The position numbers were made by a program, and so were the translations under genes. A stretch of DNA of 64,000 nt from Chryseolinea serpens (GTDB lineage: Bacteria; Bacteroidota; Bacteroidia; Cytophagales; Cyclobacteriaceae), in NCBI RefSeq assembly GCF_900129725.1, contig NZ_FQWQ01000003.1, positions 310,001 to 374,000 on the forward strand, in the 5' to 3' direction. Below the pieces are notes generated by a model. That model had not been told where the DNA came from and made no database searches. It saw only the letters and a list, made by a program, of their open reading frames with translations. Shown one piece after another: positions 25,010 through 34,003 of the stretch (the first letter of the stretch is position 1; the number at the start of each line of letters is the position of its first letter).

Positions 25010-26050
25010 CTATATTCTTTTGAACACCACGTGATTGTCCTTTTCCCAAACGGCGAGGATGGACTTGTCCGTAAACTCATACACTTTGAGTGCTGTTCCT
25101 TCCCCGATCTTTTGAGGTGTTCCGTTCAGGGGTTTTATCATTATGTCCGAGCCTTTTTCCCAGGTCAACAAGGTCCCACTCATGCCAACGCTTCGCCCTT
25201 CGGCGATCATCTGTTCTGGCTGGCCCGGCTGGGCGTAATAAATTTGACCGTCGCGCTGCCAGGCGGTGTGGACATTGTTCCTGGCATCGATGGTCAATCC
25301 GCCGCCGTCCATGGGGCATCCTTTTAGCGGCCAGGTTCCATTGCCAAGCTTTTGACTATCTGAAAAAGTTTCGCCGCCATTGGAAGAGCTCGTGAGATAA
25401 AGATCTCTTGATCCCTTGAGCCAGTTCCTGAACATGATCGAAACCCTGTTTTCTTTCACGACCACGGAGGGCTTGCAACATTCACAAACGTGGCCCTCCG
25501 GCGACCGGTATACAAATTTGTTTTTCGACCAGCCCGAATTTTCTTTTAAGGTGGCAAAGCAGATGTTGTTGCTGTTGTTATCTCTCAAGTCGAGCCAAAC
25601 GGCATAAAAATTATTTTTATCGTCGGCAGCGATGCTTATCAATCCTTCCGGCGCGGAGGCTTCGGCATCGTTCACGTTCTTGATCTTTTCCCATTGACTA
25701 GTTTTATGCGTTAGCCGGAACGCGTGAATGGTTCCTTTTTTGTCGATGGCGGTAACGACGGAATAGTCTTTTGAGCTCGCCAATTGCGGACCTCGGGTCA
25801 TTCCCAGATGCATCTCCTTGACCTCACCGACCAAAACGGGTTTGGAGAACGTGTTCCCCTTGTCTTTGGATACGGAATAGAAGATCTTATCTTTTTCGCC
25901 GAAGACCACCCGCACCGTTCCCTGCCTGTCGACGGTCAGCTGGGGTTGTTCGCCAGGAGCGAGAGGCTTTTGTGCAAACGCGTTTTGTTGCCACGCCGCG
26001 AGGAAAAGCAAAAAGAGGAGTAGGGATAATTTCAGGTTGATACTTTTCAT
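25010..26050 (-). CDS. Secreted BNR/sialidase-like propeller protein with CxCC motif
   Basis: A 346-residue protein with a signal peptide (about 1-27, ending AFAQ). The chain repeats short Asp-box-like segments (SKDKGNTFSKP, SSNGGETFSDS, IYYAQPGQP) spaced as in BNR/sialidase beta propellers. It contains Cys189-x-Cys191-Cys192 in GHVCECCKPS and Cys245 in GCPMDGGG; the CECC and CPMDGGG marks recur in a group of such secreted proteins. Catalytic sialidase residues (Arg triad, Tyr/Glu pair) are not evident, so an enzymatic role is doubtful. A metal- or cofactor-binding propeller is possible, given the cysteines. It lies 84 bp downstream of slipin, on the same strand. Confidence 0.75.
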   Translation of the reverse strand: MKSINLKLSLLLFLLFLAAWQQNAFAQKPLAPGEQPQLTVDRQGTVRVVFGEKDKIFYSVSKDKGNTFSKPVLVGEVKEMHLGMTRGPQLASSKDYSVVTAIDKKGTIHAFRLTHKTSQWEKIKNVNDAEASAPEGLISIAADDKNNFYAVWLDLRDNNSNNICFATLKENSGWSKNKFVYRSPEGHVCECCKPSVVVKENRVSIMFRNWLKGSRDLYLTSSSNGGETFSDSQKLGNGTWPLKGCPMDGGGLTIDARNNVHTAWQRDGQIYYAQPGQPEQMIAEGRSVGMSGTLLTWEKGSDIMIKPLNGTPQKIGEGTALKVYEFTDKSILAVWEKDNHVVFKRI

Positions 26051-26133
26051 GGGCAGGGCTCAGGGAATAAATATAAGGATATAAACCAAGACCCTGGTTC
26101 TGCTCATGCGCATCTTATGAAAGAAGATCAGTC

Positions 26134-26904
26134 TTATTTTTCGTGACCGGAGAGAAATGGCTTTAAGAGGTCGATGGGGACAGGGAAAATGGTGGTGGAG
26201 TTCTTTTCGGTTGCAATTTCACGAAGGGTTTGCAAGTAGCGCAGGGTGAGTGCGCTGGGCTCTTCGCTCAGGATCTTGGCCGCGTCGGCTAGTCGCTTGG
26301 AGGCCTGGAACTCGCCTTCTGCCGCGATGATCTTCGATCGTCTTTCGCGTTCGGCCTCTGCCTGTTTGGCCATGGCCCGTTGCATTTCCTGTGGCAAATC
26401 GATTTGCTTCACTTCGACATTGGAGACCTTGATCCCCCAGGGACCGGTATGGGCGTCGATGATCTGTTGAAGCTTTTGATTTATTTTTTCGCGCTGCGAG
26501 AGGAGGTCGTCAAGTTCGGATTGCCCCAATACGCTTCTCAATGTTGTCTGCGAGATCTGGGAGGTGGCGAAGAGAAAATTCTCTACTTCGACAATGGCTC
26601 TTTGTGGAGCGATCACGCGGAAGTAAACTACGGCGTTCACTTTGATGGACACGTTGTCTTGCGTGATGACATCCTGCGGCGGAACATCCATGACCACCGT
26701 GCGCAAGCTGACCTTCACCATGCGGTCGATGATCGGGACAAGAAGGATCAAACCCGGCCCGCGGGCGCCGCCGCCCGCCAAGCGCCCGAGGCGAAAGACG
26801 ACGCCCCGTTCGTATTCCCGCAAAATGCGTATGGAGTTGGCCAGAATGATAATGCTGAAGACCACGATCAGTACGACTTCCAATGCGAATATTCTCATAA
26901 CCAT
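26134..26904 (-). CDS. Slipin (stomatin/prohibitin-like SPFH protein)
   Basis: A 256-residue protein with an N-terminal membrane hairpin (residues 4-24), the stomatin-type motif [14 protein letters not shown], a central SPFH/Band 7 domain ([22 protein letters not shown]) and an extended helical tail rich in Ala, Glu, Arg and Lys ([23 protein letters not shown]). Slipins form oligomeric membrane rings or scaffolds. The NfeD protein directly upstream (20-bp gap) is the usual partner: a membrane protease/scaffold pair. It is the third-last gene of the minus-strand run and shares its likely transcription. Confidence 0.92.
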   Translation of the reverse strand: MVMRIFALEVVLIVVFSIIILANSIRILREYERGVVFRLGRLAGGGARGPGLILLVPIIDRMVKVSLRTVVMDVPPQDVITQDNVSIKVNAVVYFRVIAPQRAIVEVENFLFATSQISQTTLRSVLGQSELDDLLSQREKINQKLQQIIDAHTGPWGIKVSNVEVKQIDLPQEMQRAMAKQAEAERERRSKIIAAEGEFQASKRLADAAKILSEEPSALTLRYLQTLREIATEKNSTTIFPVPIDLLKPFLSGHEK

Positions 26905-26923
26905 ATACGGTTTATTTCAATTG

Positions 26924-28201
26924 TTATTCAATAGCAGTCTCTACAAACAGAAGCAGGTCTTTTATCCCGGCAATGCGGATCCTGGCGCCTTTCTTTATGG
27001 GACCGGTGAGCGATTCGGCTTGCCACATTTCGCCGTGTACACGGACCGTACCCACGGGGTTAAGCACCTCGAGGGATTCTCCGATCTCGCCGATCATTCC
27101 CTCCACGCCCGTCACCGGTTTCAGGCGTTGCGCCCGGATGCCCATGCCCAGCACGACCAGGAAGAACAGCGCGGAAAATCCCACCGCCGAAATGATAACG
27201 CCCCACGACAAATGCTGAAACGCAAGCTCGGCATCCGGGCGGATCAACATCATCGATCCGAGCAACAACGAAACGATCGCGCCCAGGGTGAGCATCCCGT
27301 GACTCACAATTTTGATTTCGAGCAGAAACAGGATCACTCCAAAAACGATGAGCAACAAGCCGGCATAATTCACCGGCAAAGTATGCATGGAATAAAAGGC
27401 AAGCGTAAGACATATGATGCCGACAATGCCGGGAAGAATGGCGCCCGGATTATAAAGCTCGAAGAGCATACCGTACAGTCCCAGCAGCAGGAAGATATAG
27501 GCAACGTTGGGATCGCTAATCAAATCAAGAATTTTTTCAAACATCCCCATTTCGACCAACTCGATCTTCGCGTCGCGGGTTTCCAGCGTCTTTGTTTTTG
27601 AAGCGACAGTGACGGGCTTGCCGTCGATCTGATCTAACAAGGCTTCTGTGTTTTCTGCAATAAGGTCGATCACATCTTTTTTTAGGGCCTCTTTTTCTGT
27701 GATCGAAATACTTTTGCGCACCGACTCTTCCGCCCACTTGACATTGCGCTTTCGCTTCTCCGCGATGGAACGAATAAAAGCGGCCGCATCATTGGTGACT
27801 TTCTCACTCATCACCGTATCGAGTTTTCCCTGCAAATCCACCGGGTGGGCCGCACCGATGTTTGTGCCGGGGGCCATGGCAGCAATGTGGGCCGAGAGTG
27901 TGATGAAGACGCCAGCCGAACCGGCGTGCGCTCCCCCGGGAGAAACAAAGACGACGATCGGCACCGGTGACTCCAAAATATCACTGACAATGACGCGTGT
28001 CGATTTTAACAACCCACCCGGTGTATTCAACTGGATCACCAGGCATTCTGCATTTTCCTTGCCGGCTTTTTCGATGCTGCGGTGAATAAATTCCGCCGAT
28101 GCCGGGTTGATGGTCCCATCAATTTGTATGGACACTACTTTTTTCTGTGCCAGGAGCAGGGATGGGATGAGCACGATGAGAACCGAAAGCCGGGTCTTCA
28201 T
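26924..28201 (-). CDS. NfeD family membrane serine protease (ClpP-like domain + NfeD C-terminal domain)
   Basis: A 425-residue protein with a signal peptide (to about residue 19), an S49/ClpP-like protease domain (residues of about 22-190) with the probable nucleophile Ser95 in HAGSAGVF and general-base Lys134 in MSEKVTND, then a four-helix membrane region (about 240-350) and a C-terminal OB-fold NfeD domain (VGTVRVHGEMWQAES, GPIKKGARIRI). This is the full-length NfeD form, paired in the known family with a slipin/stomatin partner, as here. It cleaves stomatin-like partners or other membrane-linked proteins in the archaeal enzyme; that role here is inferred. Gaps: 20 bp to the next gene on either side. 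Confidence 0.93.
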   Translation of the reverse strand: MKTRLSVLIVLIPSLLLAQKKVVSIQIDGTINPASAEFIHRSIEKAGKENAECLVIQLNTPGGLLKSTRVIVSDILESPVPIVVFVSPGGAHAGSAGVFITLSAHIAAMAPGTNIGAAHPVDLQGKLDTVMSEKVTNDAAAFIRSIAEKRKRNVKWAEESVRKSISITEKEALKKDVIDLIAENTEALLDQIDGKPVTVASKTKTLETRDAKIELVEMGMFEKILDLISDPNVAYIFLLLGLYGMLFELYNPGAILPGIVGIICLTLAFYSMHTLPVNYAGLLLIVFGVILFLLEIKIVSHGMLTLGAIVSLLLGSMMLIRPDAELAFQHLSWGVIISAVGFSALFFLVVLGMGIRAQRLKPVTGVEGMIGEIGESLEVLNPVGTVRVHGEMWQAESLTGPIKKGARIRIAGIKDLLLFVETAIE

Positions 28202-28221
28202 AAAAAGGAATTTTGGTCGAA

Positions 28222-28755
28222 CTATTCCAGCGCCGGAAGCAGGTCATCCAACGGCCTTTGCCGGAGATGATTTTCGGAGATGATACGGACACACGTATTC
28301 CAGCGCAGGATCGGGTCTTCGTTTTTGGAGTTGGGGTTGACGGCATCGGCTTTTTCATAGTACTCCATCGCTTCCGTGTACCACTCATAGGCATCGAAAT
28401 CGGAGCCGTGGGTGCGCGCGTTCAGGGAGGCGCTGCCCTGGCGTTCGTGAATGATGCCGGTATAATACAGTCGGTCGTATTCGTCCGATAAACTATTGGC
28501 AATGTCTTTGGCCTGGGTTGCTGTTTTGGCAGAAGATTGTCCAAACTGGTCGGTCAGCGCCAGCAGTAAAACAACAGACGCTTTTTGATGCCCTGGCTCG
28601 ACAGCCAGAATATCAAGGCATATGCTTTCGGCCAGTCGCGGTTGGTTGAGCAGCCGGTATTGCTCGGCTTTCTCCAGGGCAGCGTCGATTCCGCTTTTTG
28701 AAAGTGGCTTTAACGCAAACTCTCTTTTTTCGGTCGTCTGTGTTTGTGGGATCAT
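28222..28755 (-). CDS. TPR-like cytoplasmic protein in the succinate dehydrogenase operon
   Basis: A 177-residue soluble protein with no signal peptide. Helical, with TPR-like patterns (ALEKAEQYRLLNQPRLAESICLDILAVEP and WYTEAMEYYEKADAVNP) and a C-terminal region starting DPILRWNTCVRIISENH. It lies 11 bp downstream of sdhB and 20 bp upstream of the NfeD gene, so it is in the same transcription unit. I do not recognise a named family. A role as an assembly or binding factor for the complex or for the NfeD/slipin pair is possible only by position. Confidence 0.7.
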   Translation of the reverse strand: MIPQTQTTEKREFALKPLSKSGIDAALEKAEQYRLLNQPRLAESICLDILAVEPGHQKASVVLLLALTDQFGQSSAKTATQAKDIANSLSDEYDRLYYTGIIHERQGSASLNARTHGSDFDAYEWYTEAMEYYEKADAVNPNSKNEDPILRWNTCVRIISENHLRQRPLDDLLPALE

Positions 28756-28766
28756 GGCGTTGGGAC

Positions 28767-29522
28767 TTAATGGTTATTTTTTTTCTTACTGAACAAATGG
28801 AGCAGCCGCATCAAGGGGTCATAGAACCTGTCGGCTACACGCTCCTTCAGGGGGATGATCGCGTTGTCGGTGATCGTGATATGTTCCGGGCACACCGTCG
28901 TGCAACATTTGGTGATGTTGCAAAAACCGATGCCACCCGTATTTTTTAATTCTTCCCTTCGATCTTCCACGTCGAGGGGATGCATTTCTAAAGCTGCGGT
29001 ATAGACCATGTGGCGCGGGCCAACAAATTCTTCATGAAGCTGATGTTCGCGCAACACGTGGCAGACATCCTGGCAAAGAAAACATTCGATACACTTCCGG
29101 AATTCCTGGATCCGGTCGATGTCCGACTGCGCCATGCGCCAGGTGCCGTCGGGCGCATCCGGGGGTCTTGGCTTGAACTTTTTTATTTTCTTTTTCATCC
29201 GGTAGTTCACCGACACATCGGTGACCAGGTCGCGGATCACGGGGAACGCTTTCATCGGGTGGATGGTGATGGGCTTGTCCTGGGGCATATCGCTCATGCG
29301 GGTCATGCACATCAGTTTGGGATGGCCATTGATTTCGGCTGAACACGATCCGCACTTCCCGGCCTTACAATTCCAGCGCACTGCCATATCGTTGGCTTGC
29401 TCCGCCTGGATCTGATGAACGGCATCCAACACGACCATGCCTTCCGAAATTTCAGTTTTATATTCCTGAAGTTGCCCACCGCTCGCATGCGTACGCCAGA
29501 TTTGAAACGTTACAGAGGCCAT
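28767..29522 (-). CDS. sdhB: Succinate dehydrogenase/fumarate reductase iron-sulfur subunit
   Basis: A 251-residue subunit with the three iron-sulfur cluster motifs of SdhB/FrdB: the N-terminal [2Fe-2S] cysteines in WNCKAGKCGSC plus the downstream KLMC, the CIECFLCQDVC motif, and the C-terminal CNITKCCTTVCPE. These carry electrons from the flavin subunit to the quinone site. The ATG at 29522 (protein start MASV) is preferred; a GTG two codons upstream (29528) is an alternative. It follows the flavoprotein gene by 50 bp. Confidence 0.95.
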   Translation of the reverse strand: MASVTFQIWRTHASGGQLQEYKTEISEGMVVLDAVHQIQAEQANDMAVRWNCKAGKCGSCSAEINGHPKLMCMTRMSDMPQDKPITIHPMKAFPVIRDLVTDVSVNYRMKKKIKKFKPRPPDAPDGTWRMAQSDIDRIQEFRKCIECFLCQDVCHVLREHQLHEEFVGPRHMVYTAALEMHPLDVEDRREELKNTGGIGFCNITKCCTTVCPEHITITDNAIIPLKERVADRFYDPLMRLLHLFSKKKNNH

Positions 29523-29572
29523 AAGCACTATGTTTTTATTTTAGGTCGTGCGATCATTGTTCCCGTTGCCGG

Positions 29573-31393
29573 TCATTTCATTTCATTGACAATCTGCTGC
29601 AGGTCGTCGCGCATTTTTGGCTTCGTCACCTGGGTGACCGTCATTTCCCCTTTGTCGTCTTTTTTGATGTTGATGTTCACCTTTCCAAACGCATCGCTCT
29701 TCTCCGGAAAATCCTCGCGATAGTGGCCGCCACGGCTTTCTTTCCGTTGGAGTGCTGCTCGGGCGATGGCTTCGGCCACGGTGATCATATGCGTCAGCTC
29801 CAGCGCGGTGTGCCAACCCGGATTATATCCCCGGTTTCCGCTGCAAGCCACGCGAATGATCTTCTCTTTGAGCTCACCGATATGTTTGAGGGCCTCTTCC
29901 AATTCTTTTCCGGTTCGAACAATACCCACCAGCTCTTGCATCCGGTCTTGCAACTGGTATTGGATCTGGAATGGGTTTTCTCCCGCTGCGCTCGATTCTC
30001 TTTCAAAAGGCGCGAGCGCCGCCGTGGCGATCTCCTGCACTTCACGTTCGTTGATCTTTCCGGCAGGCGTGTTCCTGGCATAGGCTGCTGCATATTCGCC
30101 GGCACGTTTTCCAAACACCAACAAATCGGAAAGGGAGTTTCCGCCGAGCCGGTTGGCCCCGTGCAGACCGGCCGCGCATTCCCCTGCGGCGAAAAGTCCG
30201 GGTGTGCTGGTCATCTGGCTGTCGGCATCAACTTTCACACCGCCCATAATATAGTGCGTGGTCGGACCTACTTCCATGGCTTCTTTCGTGATGTCGACGC
30301 CGGCGAGTTCTTTGAATTGGTGATACATGCTGGGCAGCTTTCGCCGGATGTGTTCCGTGGCATTCGGGATTTTCTCTTTTATCCAGGCGATGTCGAGGTA
30401 GACACCTCCATGCGGGGAGCCACGTCCTTCTCTTATTTCGCGCATGATGCAACGCGCCACATGATCGCGCGTGAGCAGCTCGGGTGGACGCTTTGCATTT
30501 TTGTCGCCTTGCGTATAGCGCCAGCCTTCTTCTTCATTGGTCGACGTCTGGGCGCGGTAAGATTCCGGCACATCGTCGAACATAAACCGACGACCGGCAT
30601 TGTTTCGCAGCACGCCGCCTTCACCGCGTACCCCCTCCGTGATCAGCAGACCGCGAACACTGGGAGGCCATACCATACCGGTAGGATGAAATTGGACAAA
30701 CTCCATATCGATGAGTTCTGCGCCGGCATGATACGCCAGCGAGATGCCGCTGCCCGTACAATCCCAGCTGTTGCTGGAGATCTTGTAAATTCTTCCCATG
30801 CCTCCCGTGGCGATGATCACCGCCTTGGCATGAAACACTTTGAAGAGGCCCTTCTCCCGATCGTAGCCAAAAGCTCCGACAACTTTGTCGCCTTCTTTCA
30901 GCAAATTCACGATCGTAAATTCCTGGTAGATGTCCACGCCGAGGTGGATGGTGTAGTCTTGCAGGGTGCGGATCATTTCGAGGCCGGTCCGGTCGCCCAC
31001 GTGTGCGAGGCGTGGATATTTATGGCCTCCGAAATTGCGTTGCAAGATCCTTCCGTCATCGGTCCGGTCGAACACGGCGCCCCAGGCTTCCAGTTCTCTC
31101 ACGCGGTCGGGCGATTCCTTGGCGTGGAGTTCGGCCATGCGTTCGTTGTTCAGGTATTGTCCACCGCGAAGGGTATCGGTAAAATGAACTTTCCAATTGT
31201 CGCGGTCGTCAACGTTGCCCAACGCGGCGGCTACACCGCCCTCGGCCATCACCGTATGTGCTTTTCCCAGCAATGAGCGGCAGACGACAGCGACGGAGAC
31301 ACCGGCAGCAGAAGCTTCAATGGCGGCCCGCAACCCGGCGCCGCCGGAGCCGATGACCAATACGTCGTGGTGATATGTTTCGTAGTTTGTCAT
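29573..31393 (-). CDS. sdhA: Succinate dehydrogenase/fumarate reductase flavoprotein subunit
   Basis: A 606-residue flavoprotein (starting MTNYETYHHD) with the FAD-binding Rossmann motif GSGGAGLRAAIEA, the covalent-FAD histidine region KAHTVMAEGGVAAALGN, substrate-side motifs (QFHPTGM, THYIMGG, HGANRLGGNSLSDLLVFG) and the usual C-terminal domain (RKESRGGHYREDFP). The start ATG (31391-31393) overlaps the last base of the membrane-subunit stop codon, so translation is coupled and the longer upstream frame is not used. It oxidises succinate to fumarate, or the reverse, in the membrane complex. Confidence 0.95.
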   Translation of the reverse strand: MTNYETYHHDVLVIGSGGAGLRAAIEASAAGVSVAVVCRSLLGKAHTVMAEGGVAAALGNVDDRDNWKVHFTDTLRGGQYLNNERMAELHAKESPDRVRELEAWGAVFDRTDDGRILQRNFGGHKYPRLAHVGDRTGLEMIRTLQDYTIHLGVDIYQEFTIVNLLKEGDKVVGAFGYDREKGLFKVFHAKAVIIATGGMGRIYKISSNSWDCTGSGISLAYHAGAELIDMEFVQFHPTGMVWPPSVRGLLITEGVRGEGGVLRNNAGRRFMFDDVPESYRAQTSTNEEEGWRYTQGDKNAKRPPELLTRDHVARCIMREIREGRGSPHGGVYLDIAWIKEKIPNATEHIRRKLPSMYHQFKELAGVDITKEAMEVGPTTHYIMGGVKVDADSQMTSTPGLFAAGECAAGLHGANRLGGNSLSDLLVFGKRAGEYAAAYARNTPAGKINEREVQEIATAALAPFERESSAAGENPFQIQYQLQDRMQELVGIVRTGKELEEALKHIGELKEKIIRVACSGNRGYNPGWHTALELTHMITVAEAIARAALQRKESRGGHYREDFPEKSDAFGKVNINIKKDDKGEMTVTQVTKPKMRDDLQQIVNEMK

Positions 31394-32169
31394 TAGAAGA
31401 TCCTCCAATCGGTCCAGATGCCCATGGAACAAAGGCGTACATAGATATCGGCAAAGGCAACGCCAAAGAGACTACACCATGCCCAGTTCATGTGTCGCTT
31501 GTTCAGACAACTGGCGCATGTGTAGACCTTTCGTTGCACCGGCGACTTTGAAAGCTGATCCTTAAATCCGCCCACGAGGTGACGGAAAGAGTGACAACCG
31601 AACGTATAGCCGCCCAGCAGGGTCGCATTCAGCGTGAGCACGATCGTGCCCACCCCCATCCCAAAATGTTCCTGACCCGTTGTGGGGTCGGTGAACCACA
31701 GGGCCTTCCAGGCATCATAGAAAAGCACGATGACAAAGAGTATGGCCAGGTATAGAAAATAGCGGTGAGCGTTTTGTAAAATGAGCGGCAGGGAGTTTTC
31801 GCCGCGGTAGGTTTTGCGGGGTTCCGATACGGCACACGCCGGCGGATCGGCCCAAAACGATTTGTAATAGGCCCCCCGGTAGTAGTAACAGGTGAACCGC
31901 ATACCGCCTGGTGCCCAGAGAATGAGCAGCGCCGGAGAAAACCCCAATACCGTCGGCCACCAGGAAGGTTTTGGACCAAACCAGCTATGGGGGGAGTTGC
32001 CAAAGATCTCGGGTGAATAGAAGGGGGAAATATAGGGGCCGACCGCGTAGTGTTCGCCCTGGAAGGCCGCCCAGGTGGCATAGACGATGAACGAGAAAAG
32101 ACCAATAAAGACCAACAGCGGGCGTACCCACCAGAGATCTTTTCGCGCTGTTTGGCCAAAATGATTCAC
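31393..32169 (-). CDS. sdhC: Succinate dehydrogenase membrane-anchor (cytochrome b-type) subunit
   Basis: A 258-residue protein with about five membrane helices (starting VRPLLVFIGLFSFIVYATWAAF). Several histidines lie in helices as candidate heme or quinone-site ligands: QNAHRYFLYLA, GCHSFRHLVGG. It is a single anchor, fused-type and longer than the usual 120-residue SdhC. The gene order anchor-flavoprotein-iron-sulfur and the length resemble the Sdh1-type complexes of Actinobacteria and Bacteroidota, known from the family. It begins the operon; the 580-bp region upstream must contain the promoter. Confidence 0.82.
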   Translation of the reverse strand: MNHFGQTARKDLWWVRPLLVFIGLFSFIVYATWAAFQGEHYAVGPYISPFYSPEIFGNSPHSWFGPKPSWWPTVLGFSPALLILWAPGGMRFTCYYYRGAYYKSFWADPPACAVSEPRKTYRGENSLPLILQNAHRYFLYLAILFVIVLFYDAWKALWFTDPTTGQEHFGMGVGTIVLTLNATLLGGYTFGCHSFRHLVGGFKDQLSKSPVQRKVYTCASCLNKRHMNWAWCSLFGVAFADIYVRLCSMGIWTDWRIF

Positions 32170-32511
32170 GGCCAGTTGGTTTTAAGTCTTTTTCCTTCCT
32201 ATGTCATTACATTTTCGGCATTAGATGAGAAATGGATTCAGGTGTTACAGAATCGTGTTTTATTTCTCTTCACGATCCAAACCTGCGAGATGTTTTCAGG
32301 CGCCTCGACGCCCCTAGACCGGCGTCGAATTCTTGTATGATGTTAGTTAAAAATAATGCTAAAAACAAACGGAAATTTGGCGTTTAAACCGCCTTAAACG
32401 GTCATAAACACCGGATTCAAGTCAACAAAAATCGCTAGTACATCCGTTGCGTACGAAGGCTCACCATGCTGAGAATTTCCAATAGAGAATGACACGGAAC
32501 GGTAACATCAG

Positions 32512-32585
32512 AAAACTGGACAGGCTTCAATATACGTCCAGTTTTGCCCAATAATTGGACATGTATCGAAAGCTGTCCAGTTTTT
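32512..32585. repeat. Array of four alternating TGGAC/GTCCA boxes
   Basis: AAAACTGGAC (32512-32521), GTCCAGTTTT (32536-32545), TTGGACA (32555-32561), TGTCCAGTTTTT (32574-32585). The first pair forms a perfect 10-bp inverted repeat, and the second pair a 6-bp one (TGGACA/TGTCCA). Ends of this type (ACTGGACA...TGTCCAGT) occur in IS3-like elements, so this may be a transposon scar, but no transposase sequence remains. Alternatively it is a regulator-binding cluster. Confidence 0.5.
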
Positions 32586-32674
32586 AGTGTATTTCCGACT
32601 TCAACCCTTTTAAGCTTGCTTGCAACCCGGGTAAAACGGCAGCAGATGGATTGCTGCTGTCAATGGAGCACAAC

Positions 32675-32705
32675 AAAAAGAGCCTCGATTACTCGAAGCC
32701 CTTTT
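32675..32705 (-). terminator. Terminator of the YD-rich lipoprotein gene
   Basis: On the minus strand: GGGCTTCGA - GTAA - TCGAGGCTC followed by TTTTT, with one G-U pair in the stem. It lies 45 bp after the lipoprotein stop. Confidence 0.72.
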
Positions 32706-32749
32706 ACTACCTGACCTATTGACGGCGGCACGGTAATACAAAATAGATA

Positions 32750-33832
32750 TTACTGACAGCCTTTGTACTCAAATGTTGTGTTCGCTGTACCGGTCTGTAC
32801 GCCGGTTTTATCCAGGGTCTGGCTGGTGTAGCTGGTGGGAAAATCCTTCGCATTGTAGTCATAAACGTAAGTCGTGGAACTGCTGGGTTCAAAGCCGGTC
32901 ATGGCAGCATTTGAGGTAAGGTAGTTCAACCGGGTGATGTTGCGCTTGGAGGTGAAATTTGCTCTCGTGGAGGGAACCACAGGATATCCCTTCTGGCGCG
33001 CATAGACGTAAGCATTTGGATTTTCTTTGGTGTCATATTCGTAGACGGTTGCCGACGATGGTTTTCCATTGATATACCGTTCCTCGCGCGCCACTAAACC
33101 CTCTGACGTGTATTCATAGTGATATTCTTCCGTATACCCCCCATCGGTTTCTATCGACTTGGTGAGTAAGCCCTTCTGATTATACTCCAGAAATGGAGTG
33201 ATGGTATTTCCCACGCCGTCGGTTTTCGTGATCTTCGAAACAACATCGCCGTTGTACTCAATTTTGACCGACGAGTTGTTGTAGGTATTGGAGTATTTGA
33301 TCAGTTTTCCACTATCGTCATATTCAAACTGCGTCGCATAGTTTGTCACTTTGCCGTCGCGGGTGTAGGCATAGGCTTCTTTGGTCAGGCGATCATTCGT
33401 ATAAGTGAAATCTCCATTGGAGGTTTCGAACGTCGATTTGCCATCCCTGTCCGTACCATTGTATTGCGAGACCCGCCGCAACACAAATCCTTTGTCGTCA
33501 TATTGAAAACTGATTTTTGATGTTGAGGTGGAGGTTTTTCCATCGCTATACGTATAATCATACTGATAGGACTGTTCCGTCTGATTTCCAGCCTCATCGT
33601 ACGAAATGCCGTACACCGATTTGTACGTATAGGTTACCGCCACATCATACCTCCCCGTAACCGTGCTGGTTTGGGTGACGAGCTGACAGGCCGCGTTGGA
33701 TCCGCTGGGGGATGGCGCGTCGTCTTTGTTGCAAGACGTGACCAATACGATGGCCACGACAAAAAGCATGGAAAAGCTACGGGCAAAGCCGCCCGGCATT
33801 TCCTGAATCTGGTGAATCCTATTTTTTTTCAT
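32750..33832 (-). CDS. Lipoprotein with YD-type beta repeats
   Basis: A 360-residue lipoprotein from the ATG at 33832 (start MKKNRIHQIQ); an upstream in-frame start at 33889 adds a tail before the signal and is not favoured. Lipobox LVTSC; then strands of the kind YEYDTKENPNAYV, FEYDDSGKLIKYSN, FEYKGCQ, repeated about every 20-25 residues, like the YD repeats of RHS proteins but without an RHS core or toxic tip. It is probably a surface-exposed beta-rich fold. The terminator at 32675-32705 ends it. Role unknown. Confidence 0.8.
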   Translation of the reverse strand: MKKNRIHQIQEMPGGFARSFSMLFVVAIVLVTSCNKDDAPSPSGSNAACQLVTQTSTVTGRYDVAVTYTYKSVYGISYDEAGNQTEQSYQYDYTYSDGKTSTSTSKISFQYDDKGFVLRRVSQYNGTDRDGKSTFETSNGDFTYTNDRLTKEAYAYTRDGKVTNYATQFEYDDSGKLIKYSNTYNNSSVKIEYNGDVVSKITKTDGVGNTITPFLEYNQKGLLTKSIETDGGYTEEYHYEYTSEGLVAREERYINGKPSSATVYEYDTKENPNAYVYARQKGYPVVPSTRANFTSKRNITRLNYLTSNAAMTGFEPSSSTTYVYDYNAKDFPTSYTSQTLDKTGVQTGTANTTFEYKGCQ

Positions 33833-34003
33833 AACCAACCTTTTTTTGACGAAGCAAAGGTATTGGCCAGGATCATGGCTGTCTATCACCTTTTTGGGTC
33901 ATAGGGTGATAGGCGAACACACTTGTCAGGACATGCATGCGATCATGGGGTTGATTTTGGTTGAAAGAGGAGGATTCAAGTCAGATTCTGGTCGCGCCCG
34001 ATA

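Larger units (their letters stand above)
32170..32749. other. Gene-free region upstream of sdh operon
   Basis: 580 bp between the sdh operon start and the end of the YD-rich lipoprotein gene. It contains the sdh promoter region, a GGCG-TTTAAAC-CGCC near-palindrome at 32379-32393, the TGGAC box array at 32512-32585, a GCAGCA...TGCTGC inverted repeat around 32639-32657 and a terminator at 32675-32705. I see no coding sequence. Confidence 0.6.

Noticed and set aside
29723-31276. Plus-strand frame of 517 codons
   Set aside because: It lies opposite the SdhA flavoprotein gene, whose motifs are clear.
32750-33832. RHS/YD-repeat toxin
   Set aside because: The YEYD-like repeats were considered, but there is no RHS core, no toxic tip and the protein is a plain lipoprotein.
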